Part shown: positions 36,600 to 50,705 of the stretch, piece after piece
Layout: every line of letters begins with the position of its first letter
Position numbering within the stretch: position 1 is the stretch's first letter
Assembly: GCA_018902385.1 (NCBI GenBank)
Contig: JABSSW010000044.1
Coordinates: 248,001 to 312,000, forward strand
Source of the DNA: Physcia stellaris
Lineage: Eukaryota; Ascomycota; Lecanoromycetes; Caliciales; Physciaceae
Direction: 5' to 3'
DNA length: 64,000 nucleotides
The notes under the pieces: generated by a model
Told to the model about the DNA's origin: nothing
Database searches by the model: none
Seen by the model: only the letters and a program-made list of their open reading frames with translations
Program-made: the position numbers and the translations under genes

Positions 36600-38633
36600 T
36601 ATGTTTCATTTGTTTTATTTGCGATTAAATTCAACGATTAATTACGTTTGTGTGTAAATTATCGTCGATTCAATCACATTACGAAACGCGATCGATATTT
36701 TTTTTTTTGATTGAAAAATTCTGATCAAAATTCAAAATTGCAAATTTTTGATTAAGTTGAATATCATTTCAATTTTCAATAAATTTCGAATGAATGAAAA
36801 AAATGAAAAATTTATCACGTTCGTCATTTTTATGAAATCGTATAAATATCGAATATTATTTTTTGAATTAATCAACGATTTTGCAAATTGACAACATTAT
36901 ATAAATGATTTTTTGTTCAATTTTTTGAACGAATTTTGTTAAATTTATTTGAATGATATATTCATTTACAACAAATTCAAAAAAAAACATATCGTGCACG
37001 TTCGAACAATATTGAAAAAATTCAAAAAAATCGATTTACAAATGAATATTGAAAAATGCGAATTTTTCAAAAAAAATGATTTTTTTAAACGTTATATTTT
37101 CGATAAATGATTTTCGCATGAATTCAAAAAAAATGCAAATCATAATTGATTGAACACGTTTTATCAATTTCAAAAAAATTCAAATTTTCGTGAATTTCGT
37201 CAATTTCTATCGACGTTTTATTCGCGATTTTTCGAAAAAAATCAAAATTTTCATTCGCATGATCAAGAAACTCGTAAATTTCGAATGAATTACGAAAATC
37301 GAAAAAATTTTCAATTTATTCAAGAAAACGATAATCGAAATTTTTATATTTCGTCATTACGATAAAATCAAACAAATCATTTTAAAAATCGATTTTTCAA
37401 ATTACGTCAATGCGAAAATGTTATCGCAATACGATGACGAAAAAATTTTGCATTTCGTTGTTTTTTACAATCGAAACATAATTTCAATCGAATGCAATTA
37501 CGAAATTTATGACAAAAAATTATTGATTATCATTCGTTGTTTGAAACATTGACGTTCAAAATTCGAAAAAATTGACGAATCGATCAAGATTTTCATCGAT
37601 CACAAAAATTTGAAAATTTTCATAATTTCGAAAAAATTAATTTTTCGTCAAGCTCGTTGAGCAGAAATTTTATCGAAATTCAATATCGTCATTCAATTTC
37701 AATCAAAAATTCAAAACGTTAAAACAAACGTTTTGATTCGCATGTCGAATTCACGATTTAAAAACGATAACGATGAACGACATCAATATAAAAAACAAAT
37801 GTTGTTCATTTCAAAACGATTCGAAATTCATGTCGTCGAATTTGACGAATCAATTTACGAACGAATTTTCGTCGCAAACAAAACAAACGACGATTATCGA
37901 ACATATCGTGAAATATTCAATCAAAATTTCATTTTCGTGAATGAAATCAATTTACGCGATTGTCAAAAAAAAACGATATTTTATATTACAAAAATCGATT
38001 ATGAATGTTCGTCGATGCTTTTTTGTTCGTTGATTTTTTCAAAAAAATTTATGAATTTTTCGCATCGAATTATTCTGAATTTAATCGCATGAAAAATTTT
38101 TTACGTCGTGATTATTATTGATTCAATATGCGTAAAACAATTCGTCGATACGTACGTAATTGTCACGAATGTTAACGAATTAAAATTTTCAAAAATCGTA
38201 AAAACGATTTATTCATTTTTTTGATCATATTTTTGCAACGTTGAACAAATATATTCATTGATTTTATTACGAAATTATTTGACGTTCACGATTGAAATGT
38301 TATTTGCACGATAATCGACAAATTTAATAAAAAACGTCATTATGCATTTTGTACAACGAAAAACGAAAACACGAATATCGAAATCACAACAAAAATATTC
38401 ATTCAATACGTATTTCGTATTCATGATTTGTTTTTTTTCATAACATTTGATCGAAATTTTCAATTCGTTTTTTTTGTATGACAAGTTTTTTGCAAAATTC
38501 TCGACATCAAATGTAAATTTTTCACGATTTTTTATTCAAAAACTGATAATCAAATCGAAAAATCAATTAAAACATCGAAAAACAATTGCGACAATATTGC
38601 GATTACATGCAAAACGATTGAAACGTTTGATTA
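36600..38633 (+). pseudogene. Element A reverse transcriptase, RNase H and start of integrase (degraded)
   Basis: The stretch at about 36640-36960 matches, position by position, the better preserved RT segment of element D at 47540-47870 but has more stops. RNase H homology follows at about 37440-37830 (ALSQYDDEKILH-like region by comparison with D). The integrase starts near 38050 and is interrupted at 38638 by element C; its remainder lies at 45119-45560. Most stops are TGA. Confidence 0.7.
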
Positions 38634-38638
38634 TTTAT

Positions 38639-38833
38639 TGTGACGAACGTGTATCGAATTCAACATTTGACAAAATTAACATTTTTATTTTATCACATCG
38701 AATGACAAAATCGAATTTCGTTTATGATCAAATTTTTTACATATGTTTTGTCAAATTTTCATGTATTTGCTTTTCATTTCGATATTTTCGTGTAATTATG
38801 TATTAATATTATATCAATGCATGACATTTCACA
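38639..38833. repeat. Element C left LTR (195 bp)
   Basis: TG..CA boundaries are intact with inverted ends TGTGA/TCACA. The paired copy is 44919-45113. Confidence 0.92.
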
Positions 38834-40909
38834 TTATATCGAAATTCATTTACATTTTTTCAAATTGTTCGAAATACGACAATTTATTCAATAAACAAAA
38901 TTTCAAATTCAATGCGAAAATTTAAAACGTTATTTTCAAAATCAAATTGAACAAAAAAATTCGATTTTATTCAACGAATCAACAAAAAAAAACAGAAAAC
39001 AATCGCTCGTTTTAGTGTTGTCGCAAAATTTTCAAAAAAATGTTTATCGCGAAAATCGATGTATCAATTCATCGAAAAACGAATTGCAAAAATAATCGTC
39101 AAAACAGATTTATCAATATCAGTAATCGATGTAAAATCGAAATACGAATTGCAAAAACAATCGTCAAGCAAATTAACATAATTATTAAACAATAAATCAA
39201 ATTTGAATTATCAAGAAAACATCATATCAACGAACGACAGAAACAGAAATCAGATCGTTTATCATCAATATTCGAAACATTTTTTCGTTCGAAAATCAGT
39301 TCGAAAACACATTTATTGATTTTCATCAATTCATTTCATTTTTCAATATTTTCGATGAATTCAATATTCGATCAGAAATCGAATCAGAAATTTCGTTATT
39401 CGATCAACATTTTTCGTTCGAATTTTCATTTTCACGATAGAAACACGAATCATTTATTTTCATCGAGAATTTTTCAAAATTGTTTTTATTTTATTAGCAA
39501 TTCGATCATTTTTTTCTTGTTGTTCGATAATTTCAATATTCAATTAAAAAATTTCGAAACATTTCGTCAATTTTTCGACATCGAAATTATTTTATTATTT
39601 GAAAAGTCAACTTGAACATTTATTCATCGATTTATCAATTCAATGTCATTTTTCTATTTCAATGATAAACTCGATATTCAATCAAAAAGTCAATATCATT
39701 TCGAGTTTAAAAATTTTCAATATTCGTGTTGTTTCAATATCGAAATCATTTATTTTTTTCGAAAATATTGTCAAAACATATTTGTTTTTTTTACAGATCG
39801 ATCATATTTTTTGATTTGAACGATAATTTTAATATCGATTTCAAAGATCGTTAAAACGTTTTTTTTTCAACATTCGATATTCGAATCATCTTTTTTGCTT
39901 GAAAACATTTCAAAATCACATTTGTTTGTTTAACAAATCGATATTGATTTTCAATTTTTGAAATGATTTTAATGTTTCAACATATGAATATTTTTTATTC
40001 AGAATTCATTTTTGAAAATTCGAATGTTAAATTTTTCAATGAAATCGAAAATTTTTTGCAACATTTTCAACAATGTCAAAATCAATATTCGAAATCAGAC
40101 ATGCTCGAATGATTATCAACATGTTTGAAAAAATTTGTTTTCGAATGATTTAACGATCAATCGAAATTTATTTTTTTGTATGAATTTGATATAATTTTGA
40201 CGAATGCATTTTTTTTTCAACAAATCAACAATTCGTTTTTTTCAATTTTTGCATCAGAATCAACATGCGAAATTTTCGAAAATTTAACATTTTCGATTTT
40301 GATCGTTTCGATTGTTTCGCAGAAACAACAAATTTCAAAACGTTGTCAATGATGTCAATCAAATTACGAAAATTATTATTCGCATCGTTTTCAATATTTT
40401 TTATGTAATGTTCGAAATCAACAAACATACGAATCAGTTTTGCAATTTTTTGAAAAGAAAATTTGCGAAATTTTCGAAAATTTAACAGTTTTTGTTTTGA
40501 TTATTTCGTTTGTTTCGTTTACTCAACAAAAATCAAATGTTTTGAAAATCGCGAAGAAAATTAAATTCAACGCAATCAAGAATGTTAAACGAATCAAATC
40601 AAAAACATTGAAAATAAAACAAATCGCAAAATCAACATCAATTGTTCAAAATGTCGATATTTTCGATTCAATTTTCACATGTGAAAATCGACGATTTAGC
40701 GATTTCGTGAAATTTTTGCAACATTTTCAACATTGTCAACATTTATATCGAAAATCAAATTTGTTCATGTTGTTGTTCATTTGTTTTTGAAATTTTGCTT
40801 TCGATATTTGATTCGATAAACAAACAATCATAAATTCAACATCATTAAATAAATGAATTGATATTTTACGAGTCGATTTCGCGAATGTTTCGTTTGCAAA
40901 AAATCAAAA

Positions 40910-43900
40910 TTGTAAATATGATTTGCATGCGTTGCGATTCAAATTTCAATTTCAAAAAAATTTCGCGAACACGTGCGCGAACAACATGCAAAAAAATCGT
41001 TCAATCGTTCGTTTTTTTCAGTCGATACAATCAAATCAATATGCGAAATCAAAAAGAAATCATTCATCATTTTCGAATCATTGATTTTCGTCATTTTCAA
41101 AAATCATATATCAAATACAAAAACATTTTTGCAATTTGTTTCGTCAAAATGTTCGAATTTTCAATTACATGCATTCAATTTTGCATCAAAATCGATGAAA
41201 AACGCATCAAATCAAAAAATCACAAACGTTCGAATGATTTGCAAACTTTGCAAACAGAATTTCAATTTCAACAAAAAATTATACGAACATATTCGCAATC
41301 ATGAAATTTTGAAAATCGTCAAAAATTCTCATTTTTCGATCAATGCAATCAATTTAATATGTGAAACAATGAAAATGTCGATAATTGTATGTTTGTTTGT
41401 TTCGCAAAAATTCGATATTTTTATTGCAACATCAAGATAAAAATTCGAATTTGTCATGATTTTCGAAATCGTCATTGCATCAAAAAATTCACATTTTTCA
41501 TTTATTGCATTCGAAATTATATCAGAATCGACAAAAAACACGTCAATTCAATGTTCATTTATTTCGTCGAAATCGTCGCTTTTTCAAACGATCGAGTCAA
41601 AATTTCAAGAAATTTTTGTTTGAAAGTTTTCAAAATTTTGCTCATTTTTCTCAATCGATACAGTTAAATCAATATGTGAAAACAAAAAAAATTCAATTGT
41701 TATTTGCTCGTTTGTTTCGTTTGTTTCGCAAATATCATTTATTTTTTCTTCAATTTTCAAGAAACGTTGTTACAAATGTCGAATCAATGTTTTGTCAATT
41801 CAAAAACATTATTTCGAATTTCATTCGTTTGATGAAACATTACGTCATCGATTAAAACAACAATTCGTTCGTCGTGCACATCAACAAAAACAAAAAATTT
41901 AAAAACAAACAGAAATTGAAAAAGTTATTAGTCGATCAATTTCATCAATTTGTTTGAATTTTTCGATTGCGACATTCGAAATGTCGAAATCAACGAAAAA
42001 ATCAACAACATGTCGACGTTGCAACAAGATATTCAATTTCAATAACAAATTTCACAAACATATACGCGAACATTGTGTTCGAAAACTCGTCAAGAATTTG
42101 AATTTTCGAATCATCACATCAGAATTCACATACGAAATCATTAAGAAATCAACAAATATTCGCTCGTTTGTTTCGTTTATTTCGCAGAAATCATTTATTT
42201 TTTTTGCAACATTAAGAAGTCAGAAATTTTGATTTTCAAACAATTTTCGAATTAATCATCGCATCGACGCGTTCGAATCTTTCGATTGCGATCGTACAAA
42301 ATCAATTCAAAATCGATGAAAAGCGCAATCGTCAATTGTTCATTCATTTTTTCATTTATTTTATCGTATACATCAGTTCGAAAACATCAAAAAATTTCAC
42401 ATTCAGAAATTTTATCTGATTATGAATGATTTGCATCGCATGTTTGTTAAAAAATTTACATCATTTGATTTGCAAACAAAATCAAAATCGACGATTTTTT
42501 CGCAAAATTTTGATTTTCGTCAATTCGATCGATCATGTTTAATTTTTTCGAAAAAATTTTATTTCATTATCGAAAATCTGTTCGAAATGTTCGATGAAAA
42601 ATTCAAAAAAAAAATTTATTTCAAAATCAAAACAACGTATTTTTTCAAACATTTTCAAATCAAATGAAAATTATTTTTTATTTTAAATTTACAATCAATC
42701 AAAAGTCGTCAATTAATCAAAATTCGAAAAATTCAAAATCGAAAAATTTGAATCAATATATGTTTGCGAAATCAATTCGCATTGTTTTCAACAAAAATTT
42801 GTTTAAAAAATTGATCAATTTATCGTACAAATCGACAGATGTTTTTGTGTCAAAAACAAATTTTTGCAAATTTTAAACTTTTACAAATCGAAATTTTCGA
42901 AATTTCGTATTTTTGTAAAAACTTTTTTTTTAATTCTCGTACTTTCGTTTTTTTTCGATTTTTTTTTTGTTTTCGCATTCGTTTTGATCGTTTCAATTAC
43001 AAAAACGAATTGCATTAACGTTTACGAACAAGTCGTTTCGATCATTTTGATCAAATTCGATAAAAATAATGAATTTGTCGCTTTCGAAACGAAATTGAAA
43101 AAAGACGAAAAATAAACGTTTACATTAATTTTTATAATTTCATCGAAATTATTTATAAAATTCGCAAAAATTATTTATTTTTCAAAAAATTTATTTCATA
43201 CACGTTTTATTAAATGAATCGTACATATCGATTATCGCATGCATTCAAATATCGATGCGTTAATCGTTGTTACGTTGATTTTACTAATGTGATGAAATTG
43301 TTTGTTTCACGATATAATCGATTTGAAATTTTCGAAAATTTTCAATGATTGTTTATTAATTGTCGTCGAAACTATTCGTAAAAAATTGTATAAATTGATG
43401 ATTTTTCAGAAAATTCATTATATTCACGTTTTGTTAAATGCAATGTACACATCAATTTTCGCATATGCGTAAATATCAATGCATTAAACGTTGTTGCGAA
43501 AATTTTATCAACATGACGAAATTGTTCGTTTCATCGTATAATCGATTTGATGTTGCAAAAATTCAACATTTACATTAATGCGAAACATTTACATTAATGT
43601 TTTCATTACATTCAAAAGTTCGAATTTTCGATTTTTTACATTATTTTAAATTTTATCATATCAATTGAAATATGTTTTCGTACATGTTTTCATCATAATC
43701 GCAAATAAAACATCGAATTGAACATTGAAATTCGTCGATCAAATTTCAATATTTGAATTATCAACGAATTTCAATATTTCATTTCGTACATTTATTTTCG
43801 ATTTTATTTATTCATTATTTTACATTCTCGTCGAAATACGCGAATTTTAAATAAAATTTCATTTCATTACATCATATTTTTCGTTTCAATATCATTCGTG

Positions 43901-44250
43901 CGTCGAATGTTTCGTTTATTTCTCGTCGATAATTCGATTTTTGAAACATATCAAACAAATCAATTGTTCGAAAATGATTTGCAAACATTGCGAACAAAAT
44001 TTCAATTTCAAAAATCAATTTCACGATCACATACGCGAACAACATATCAAGTCGAATTTTCGATTTTTTACATCAAAATTCACGTACAAAATCAAGAAAA
44101 ATCAACAATCATTTGTTCGTTTGTTTCGTTTGTTTCATCGATTTTTTTTGCAACATTTACATCGATATTTGAATCAATATCATCGAAATGTTCAAATTTT
44201 TCGATTGCGACACATAAAATCACATCAAAATCGATGAAGAAACTATCAAT
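40910..44250 (+). pseudogene. Degenerate C2H2 zinc-finger array in element C
   Basis: Four motifs of the form C-x2-C-x(about 12)-H-x3-4-H can be read on the plus strand. They are at about 40920-41000 (CMRCDSNFNF, then a frame change before the histidines), 41236-41305 (CKLCKQNFNFNKKLYEHIRN then H), 42009-42080 (CRRCNKIFNFNNKFHKHIRE then H) and 43978-44046 (CKHCEQNFNFKNQFHDHIRE then QH). A related CYKCRINVLSIQKHYFEFH motif lies at about 41767-41825. The spacers share traces of a repeated polar segment. The shared NFNF core shows the fingers arose by duplication. Frames are broken, so no product is expected now. The ancestral protein presumably bound nucleic acid. Confidence 0.75.
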
Positions 44251-44918
44251 CAATTCATTTACATTTTCGATTTTTTTTTTCGAATATTTGTATCAAAACA
44301 TCAGAAATTTTATCTCATTATCGATGATTTGATTCGCATGTTTCGTGAAAAGTTTAAATCATTTGATTTACATACGCATCAAAAAAATTTTGTTTTTTCG
44401 CAACGTTTCGACATTCGTTTATCACGTCAATCACGTTTTTTTTTATGTATCAATCACGAATAATTTTCTATTTTATGTTTGCAATCAATCAAAAAACATC
44501 GATTAATTAAAATTTGAAAAATTCGAATTCGAAAAGTTTTCAGCAACATACGTTCGCGAAATCGATATCGTTTTGTCGTTTTGTTTTGTCAAAAAAATCG
44601 ATCATTTCATCATACAAAAAGTCAAACATTTTTTACATCTCGTTGCAATCAAGATTTTCATCAAAATTTTCATTTTTGCAATCAAGATTTTCATTCGCAT
44701 GATTTCGATTTACGTTTTCGTTTACGTTTTCGTCGTTTTTTCGATTTCTGATTTCAAATCACGTTTGTTGCATTTGTTTCGATCATTTCAATTTTCGCAA
44801 TGATTCGTTCAATTATTCACGTTTTAATCAACGATATTTTTCAAATCGTCGATCGATGAAAGAAATAAAAAAAATGATTAATCGTTTCGAAACGAAATTG
44901 AAAAAAAACGAAAAATAA

Positions 44919-45113
44919 TGTGACGAACGTGCATCGAATTCAACATTTAACAAAATTAACATTTTTATTTTATCACATCGAATGACAAAATCGAATCTCG
45001 TTTATGATCAAATTTTTTACATATGTTTTGTCAAATTTTCATGTATTTGTTTTTCATTTCGATATTTTCGTGTAATTATGTATTAATATTATATCAATGC
45101 ATGACATTTCACA
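44919..45113. repeat. Element C right LTR (195 bp)
   Basis: Starts TGTGACGAACGTGCATCG and ends TTTCACA. It is followed by the TTTAT duplication and then by the rest of element A integrase. Confidence 0.92.
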
Positions 45114-45118
45114 TTTAT

Positions 45119-45800
45119 AATCGAATTTGCAAACAATAACGCGATTTTTGCATTTATTGAATTGTTATCGTTTTTCGTCAACAAAAATTTTCATTCACGT
45201 ATGAATTTTTTTATCGAATTTTATTTCGTATGTCACGACAAAAAAACGATTTTTGATCGTTAAAGCGAAAAATATCACGAACATAATGCAAAACATTTTC
45301 GATTATGTACGAATTCACGTCGAAATAATTCAAAAACGTATGACGACACAAATCAACAAACATCGCAAAATCGTCGAATACGTCGAAAAAAATTACGTTT
45401 TTTTGAATCGACGAAACATCAAAATCGTTAAATCATTCGACAAATTTGATGACAAAAAATTTGATTCATACAAAATGTTAAAACGTATGAACAATTTTTA
45501 TCAATTTGAATTATTTGAAACAATGCGAATTTATGATGTGTTTCATTGTTGATTTTTGCGCAAAAATTTTTGTGATTTTTTCGAAAATCAAATCAACGAA
45601 TCATTCGATTTCGTTGTAATTAACGAAAATTTCGAATGAAAAATGAACGACATTTTAAAATTTCGATATTATTACGATCGTTTTCAATATCGCGTCAATT
45701 GATTAAATTGATCGCATAATCGAATTTGATATTACGTCGATAACGATGAATTCGATAATGTTCGTGACGTGATAAATGATTATTATCGAAATCATTTTAT
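45119..45800 (+). pseudogene. Element A integrase 3' part and chromodomain remnant
   Basis: This continues the integrase cut at 38638. An open stretch at 45253-45552 reads through NIMQNIFDYVRIHVEIIQKR and YVFLNRRNIKIVKSFDK to YDVFHC, where TGA replaces the expected Trp. A segment at about 45600-45790 matches the chromodomain of element D, again with TGA at Trp positions. The parallel frame in D is 49544-50230. Confidence 0.75.
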
Positions 45801-46262
45801 CGTCGCAAATTCGAAATTATTCAAAATTATTTTTTTCGTTTTTCAAATCGATGATCAAAATTCATTTGCGAATCGTCGTCGTTTTCGAAAAAAAATTGTC
45901 GTTTTGACATTTATTGAAATTACGTTCGATTAAAATTTGAAAATTTCAATTAAATTTGAATTCATTTTGATTTCATTCGTTCGTTTCAAAAATTTTTTTT
46001 CAGTTTCGAATTTCATTATTATCGTTTCGACGTTGTTTACAATCAAAATTTATATCGTATAAAAAATTGAATCGTGTCAAAAGTATTTTCAGAAATTGTT
46101 GTTCGATTTTATTGAATTGTGAATTGATGCAACATATTGAAAAAATCAAAAAATGATAATCGTGAAAATTTCGAATTTTGAATTCGTTCAAGACAATCGA
46201 CAACGTTTTCGTTTCGAATCAACGACGAATCGTCGAAACGACGTTCGCGAAAAAAAAAATAA

Positions 46263-46499
46263 TGTTACGAACATGTTTGACAAATAAATTTGACAAATAA
46301 ATTTGATAAATAAATAATTGATATAATATAATCGAACAACGAATTATATTTTAATTTTACGTCGAAATTAACGTGATTTGAAATTTGACGTCGTACATTG
46401 TTTGCAATTTCAACATTTTGTATTTATTTATTTTTGCAAATTTATTGTTTTCGTCTAATTAATTAATCAATACAGTCATACAAACACGATTCATTGATA
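46263..46499 (+). repeat. Element A 3' LTR
   Basis: Preceded by a purine run (GCGAAAAAAAAAATAA) in the position of a polypurine tract. It pairs with 33330-33574. Confidence 0.86.
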
Positions 46500-46504
46500 A
46501 TATT

Positions 46505-49500
46505 TCGAATTGATCGTTTTTTGTTAATTATCGATTTGAATCATCATTCGATAATTTTAAAAAAATCGTAAATGAACAAACATAAATCATATTGAATATA
46601 ATTTACGATAAATTTATTTTCAAATTGTTTAAATGCAATCATCATGACAATATATTCAATCAAGTTGTTCAAATTCGACGTTTGAAAAATTTCAAATCAA
46701 ATCGTCGATGAAATGTATTTAATTAACGTCGTGATATTTTATTATCGCAAAAAAACGATTCGAAACATATAACGATAATAAAATTTCGATATATCATTTT
46801 GTTTCGTTTCAAAATCAAATTTTTGTTTTTTACAATTGAAAATGAATCAAATGTATTCGATTCGAAATGTTTCGAATATTCAATTCATTCGAACGTCGAT
46901 AACGATAACGAATCGTCAATTATCGAATCAAATAATTCAAAAATTGATATCACAACAATTACGAAAACGACATTTATCAAAATTTTTTTTTGAAAAAACA
47001 ACGCAACAAACGTTGAAAAATCAAAAAATAACAATTCGAAATTTTTTTATTATCGAAATTGAATTCAAACGATTCAATGAATATCGCGATAATTGATGCA
47101 ATTTTTTTTTGTTTATTCGTCGATTTCAAAAATAAAAAACAAAAAATACAATGTTTTTTCATTACGATCAATCAAATCGATTTCGCGTTCAAAACATTGC
47201 GAACAAATTTTGAATCGTTGAAAATTGTTGTCATGATCAAAAAAATTTGAAACACGAACAAATCAAATCGATTTTTGAACGTATAATGAAAAAAATATTC
47301 AAATATTTCAAATATTTGTCAAAAATATTCGATTTTCAAAAAACAATTGAATTGTTATCGTATCGATTTTACGATCACAAAATCGAATTTTTAAACGATA
47401 ACAATACATTGTTTCGAAACAAAATATATTTTTTTGTTCGAATTCAAATTTCAAAAATTCAAAAAATATTTGAAAAATAATTTTCAAAATTTTTTTATCG
47501 TATTCAATCAAATTGCATACGTTTTGTTCGTTTTATTTGCAATAAAATCAAACGATTAATTACGTTTGTGTGTGAATTATCGACGATTTAATCAAATCAC
47601 GAAACGCAATCGATATTTCATTTTTTTGATCGAAAAACTTTTAATCAAAATGCAAAATTGCAAATATTTGATCAAATTGAATATTATATCGATTTTCAAC
47701 AAATTTCGAATAAATGAAAAAAATGAAAAATTTATTATTTTCGTTATTTTCATGAAATTATACAAATATCGAATATTATTTTTCGAATTGATTAACGAAT
47801 TCGCGAATTGACAACATTACATGAACGATTTGTTATTCAATTTTTTGAACGATTTTTGTCAAATTTATTTAAATGATATTTTTATTTACAACAAATTCAA
47901 AAAAAAAGCACATCGTTCACGTTCGTAAAATGCTGAAAAAATTCAAAAAATCGAATTACAAATGAATATTGAAAAATACGAATTTTTCAAAAAGAAAATG
48001 ATATTTTTGAACGTTATATTATCGATGAATGATTTTCGCATGAATTCGAAAAAAATAAAAATCATTGTCAATTGAAAACGTTTTACAAATTTGAAAAAAT
48101 GCAAATTTTCGTGAATTTCGTCAATTTTTACAAACGATTCATTCGTGATTTTTCGAAAAAAATTCGAATTTTTATTCGAATGATTAAAAAGTTCGTGAAT
48201 TTCGAATGAATTGTTGAAATCGAAAAAATTTTCAATTTTTCAAAAAAACGATAACGAAAATTTTTATATTACGACATTACGATCGAATCAAACAAATCAT
48301 TTTGAAAATTGATTTTTTGATTACGTCAATGCGAAAATACTATTTCAATACGACGACGAAAAAATTTTGCATTTTGTTGTTTTTTATAATCGCAACATGA
48401 TTTCAATCGAATGCAATTACGAAATTTACGACAAAAAATTGTTGATTATTATTCGTTGTTTAAAGTATTGACGTTTTGAATTTGAAAATATTGAAAAATC
48501 GATCAAAATTTTCATCGATCACAAAAATTTGAAAATTTTCATGACGTCAAAAAATTCATTTTTCGTCAAGTTCGTTGAGCAAAAATTTTTTCGAAATTCA
48601 ACATTGTCATTCAATTTCAATTCGAAATTCAAAACGTTAAAACAAATATTTTGATTCGTATGTTTGATTTTCGATTCAAAAACGAAATTGATAAACGACA
48701 TCAATATCGAAAACAAATATTGTTCATTTCAAAACGATTCGAAATTCACGCGATAAAATTTGACGAATTTATTTACGAACGAATTTTAATTGTCAATAAA
48801 ATTAACGATGATTGCACGACGTATCGTAAAATTATCGAACAAAATTTCATTTTAATGAACGAAATCGATTTACGAAATTGTAATGAAAAAAACGATATTT
48901 TGTATCGAAATAATCGATTATGAATATTTGTCGATGTTTTTTTATTCGTTAATTTTTTCAAAAAAATTTACGAATTTTCGATTTCGAAACATTCAAATTT
49001 CAATCGTATAAAAAATTTTATACGTCGCGATTATTATTAATTCAACATGCGTAAATTTGTTCGTCGATACGTTCGTAATAACAATGTCAACGTACGAAAA
49101 TTTTCAAAAATGAAAAAAATAATTTATTCATTTTTTTGATTATTTTTTGCAACGTTGAATTGACATATTTATAAATTTTATTATCGAATTGTTGACGTTT
49201 ACGATCACAACGTCATTTGCACGATAATCGACAAATTTAATAAAAAACGTCATTACGTGTTTTGCATCGTCGACGATAAAAATACAAATGCAAAAATCAC
49301 GATTAAAATATTTATCAATTACGTGTTTCGTACGTATGAATTTTTTTTTATATAACGTCAAATCGAAAATTTTAATTCATATCATTCGTTTGACAAACAT
49401 TTTGCAAAATTTTCGATATCAAATGTAAATTTTTCATCGTTTTTCATTCAGAAATCGATGAACAAATCGAAAAAATCAATTAAAATATCGAAAAACAATT

Positions 49501-50240
49501 GCGACAATATTGCAATTACATGCAAAACGATTAAAACGTTTGATTGTTTATGATCGAATTTGCAAACAACAACGCGATATTTGCAACAACAAAATTATCA
49601 TCATTTTTTATTAATGAAAATTTTCATTTTCGCATAAATTTTTCGTCGAATTTTATTTCGTATATTATAACGAAAAAGCGATTTTTGATCGTTAAAACAA
49701 AAAATATTATCGACACGATGCAAAATATTTTCAATTACGTACGAAATTATGCAAAAATAATTCAAAAACGTATAACAATTCAAATCAACAAATATCGAAA
49801 AATCGTGAAATACGTTGAAAAAAATTTCGTTTTTTTGAATCGACGAAATATCAAAACGATCAAATCATTTGACAAATTGAATGACAAAAAATTAAATTCG
49901 TACAAAATATTAAAACGTAAAAACAATTTTTATCGTTTCGAATTGTCAAAAATCATGCGAATTTACGATGTGTTTCATTGTTGATTTTTTCGCAAAAATT
50001 TTTGTAATTTTTTCGAAAATCAAATCAATGAATTTTTTGATTTCGTTATAATTAACGAGAATTTCGAATGAGAAATGAACGATATTTTGAAATTTCGATA
50101 TCATTACTGATCGTTTTCAATATCGTGTTAATTGATCGAATTAATTTTATGATCGAACGTGATATTATGTCGACAACGAAAAATTCGATAATATTCGCGA
50201 TGTAATGAACGATTTTCATCGTAATCATTTCACGACAACA
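46505..50240 (+). pseudogene. Element D pol: RT, RNase H, integrase and chromodomain (degraded)
   Basis: The RT palm is recognisable at 47566-47811 (VNYRRFNQITKRNRYFIFLI, then MQNCKYLIKLNIISIFNKFR). The YxDD-equivalent region beyond is broken. RNase H lies at about 48330-48650, and a linker with ISKRFEIH at about 48720. Integrase runs from about 48950 to 49985, with an open stretch at 49544-49981 ending YDVFHC and a TGA at the Trp position. A chromodomain-like remnant at about 50040-50230 identifies a chromovirus. Order RT-RH-INT-chromodomain is typical of Ty3/Gypsy. Almost all breaks are TGA at Trp codons or short indels. Confidence 0.8.
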
Positions 50241-50705
50241 AATTCAAAATCGTTCATAACGTTGATTTCAATATTTCAAATCGTCGTCAACGAATCAAAT
50301 TTTTCAACGAATTGTCGTCGTTTTCGAAAAAAAATCGTCATGTTGACATTAATCGAAATTATTTTCAATTAATATTTGAAATCACGAATTCAATGTTCAT
50401 TTATTCGTTTTTGATTTCACGATTTTTATTCAACAATTCAATTTTTATTATTATTTCGATGTTATTTACAATCAAAATTTATATCGCATAAAAAATTGAA
50501 TCGTGTCAAAAACATTTTCAAAAATTGTCGTCAAATTTTATCGAACGTTAAAATGACAATAAAACATTAAAAAATGAAAAATGATGATCGTGAAATTTTT
50601 GAATTTTGCAATCATACGAATTGATTAACAAAATTTTCAACAACGTTTTCAAATTTCGAAACAACAACGAATCGTCGAAACGACGTTCGCGAAAAAAAAA
50701 AATAA

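Larger units (their letters stand above)
38639..45113. mobile_element. Element C: 6.5-kb LTR element with C2H2 motifs, nested in A
   Basis: The 195-bp LTRs at 38639-38833 and 44919-45113 start TGTGACGAACGTG and end TTTCACA, and differ at only about four positions. They are flanked by a perfect TTTAT duplication (38634-38638 and 45114-45118). The site without the insertion is present in element D at about 49542-49560. The interior contains at least five zinc-finger-like motifs, and I see no reverse transcriptase or integrase. It may be a large non-autonomous LTR element. Confidence 0.9.
33330..46499 (+). mobile_element. Element A: second copy of the D-family chromovirus, nested in D
   Basis: LTRs lie at 33330-33574 and 46263-46499, of the same family as the D LTRs but a distinct subtype (ATATAATATAATCGAACAACG instead of the D form). 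The flanks are GCATT (33325-33329) and ATATT (46500-46504), a 5-bp target duplication altered by two transitions. D resumes at TCGAATTG (46505 on), as predicted from the uninterrupted copy of the same site inside A (about 35568-35580). Without element C, A is about 6.69 kb, matching D. The internal order is gag, knuckle, protease, RT, RNase H, integrase, chromodomain. Confidence 0.87.

Noticed and set aside
49140-49361. Minus-strand frame with an integrase-like look
   Set aside because: It is the antisense shadow of the element D integrase on the plus strand.
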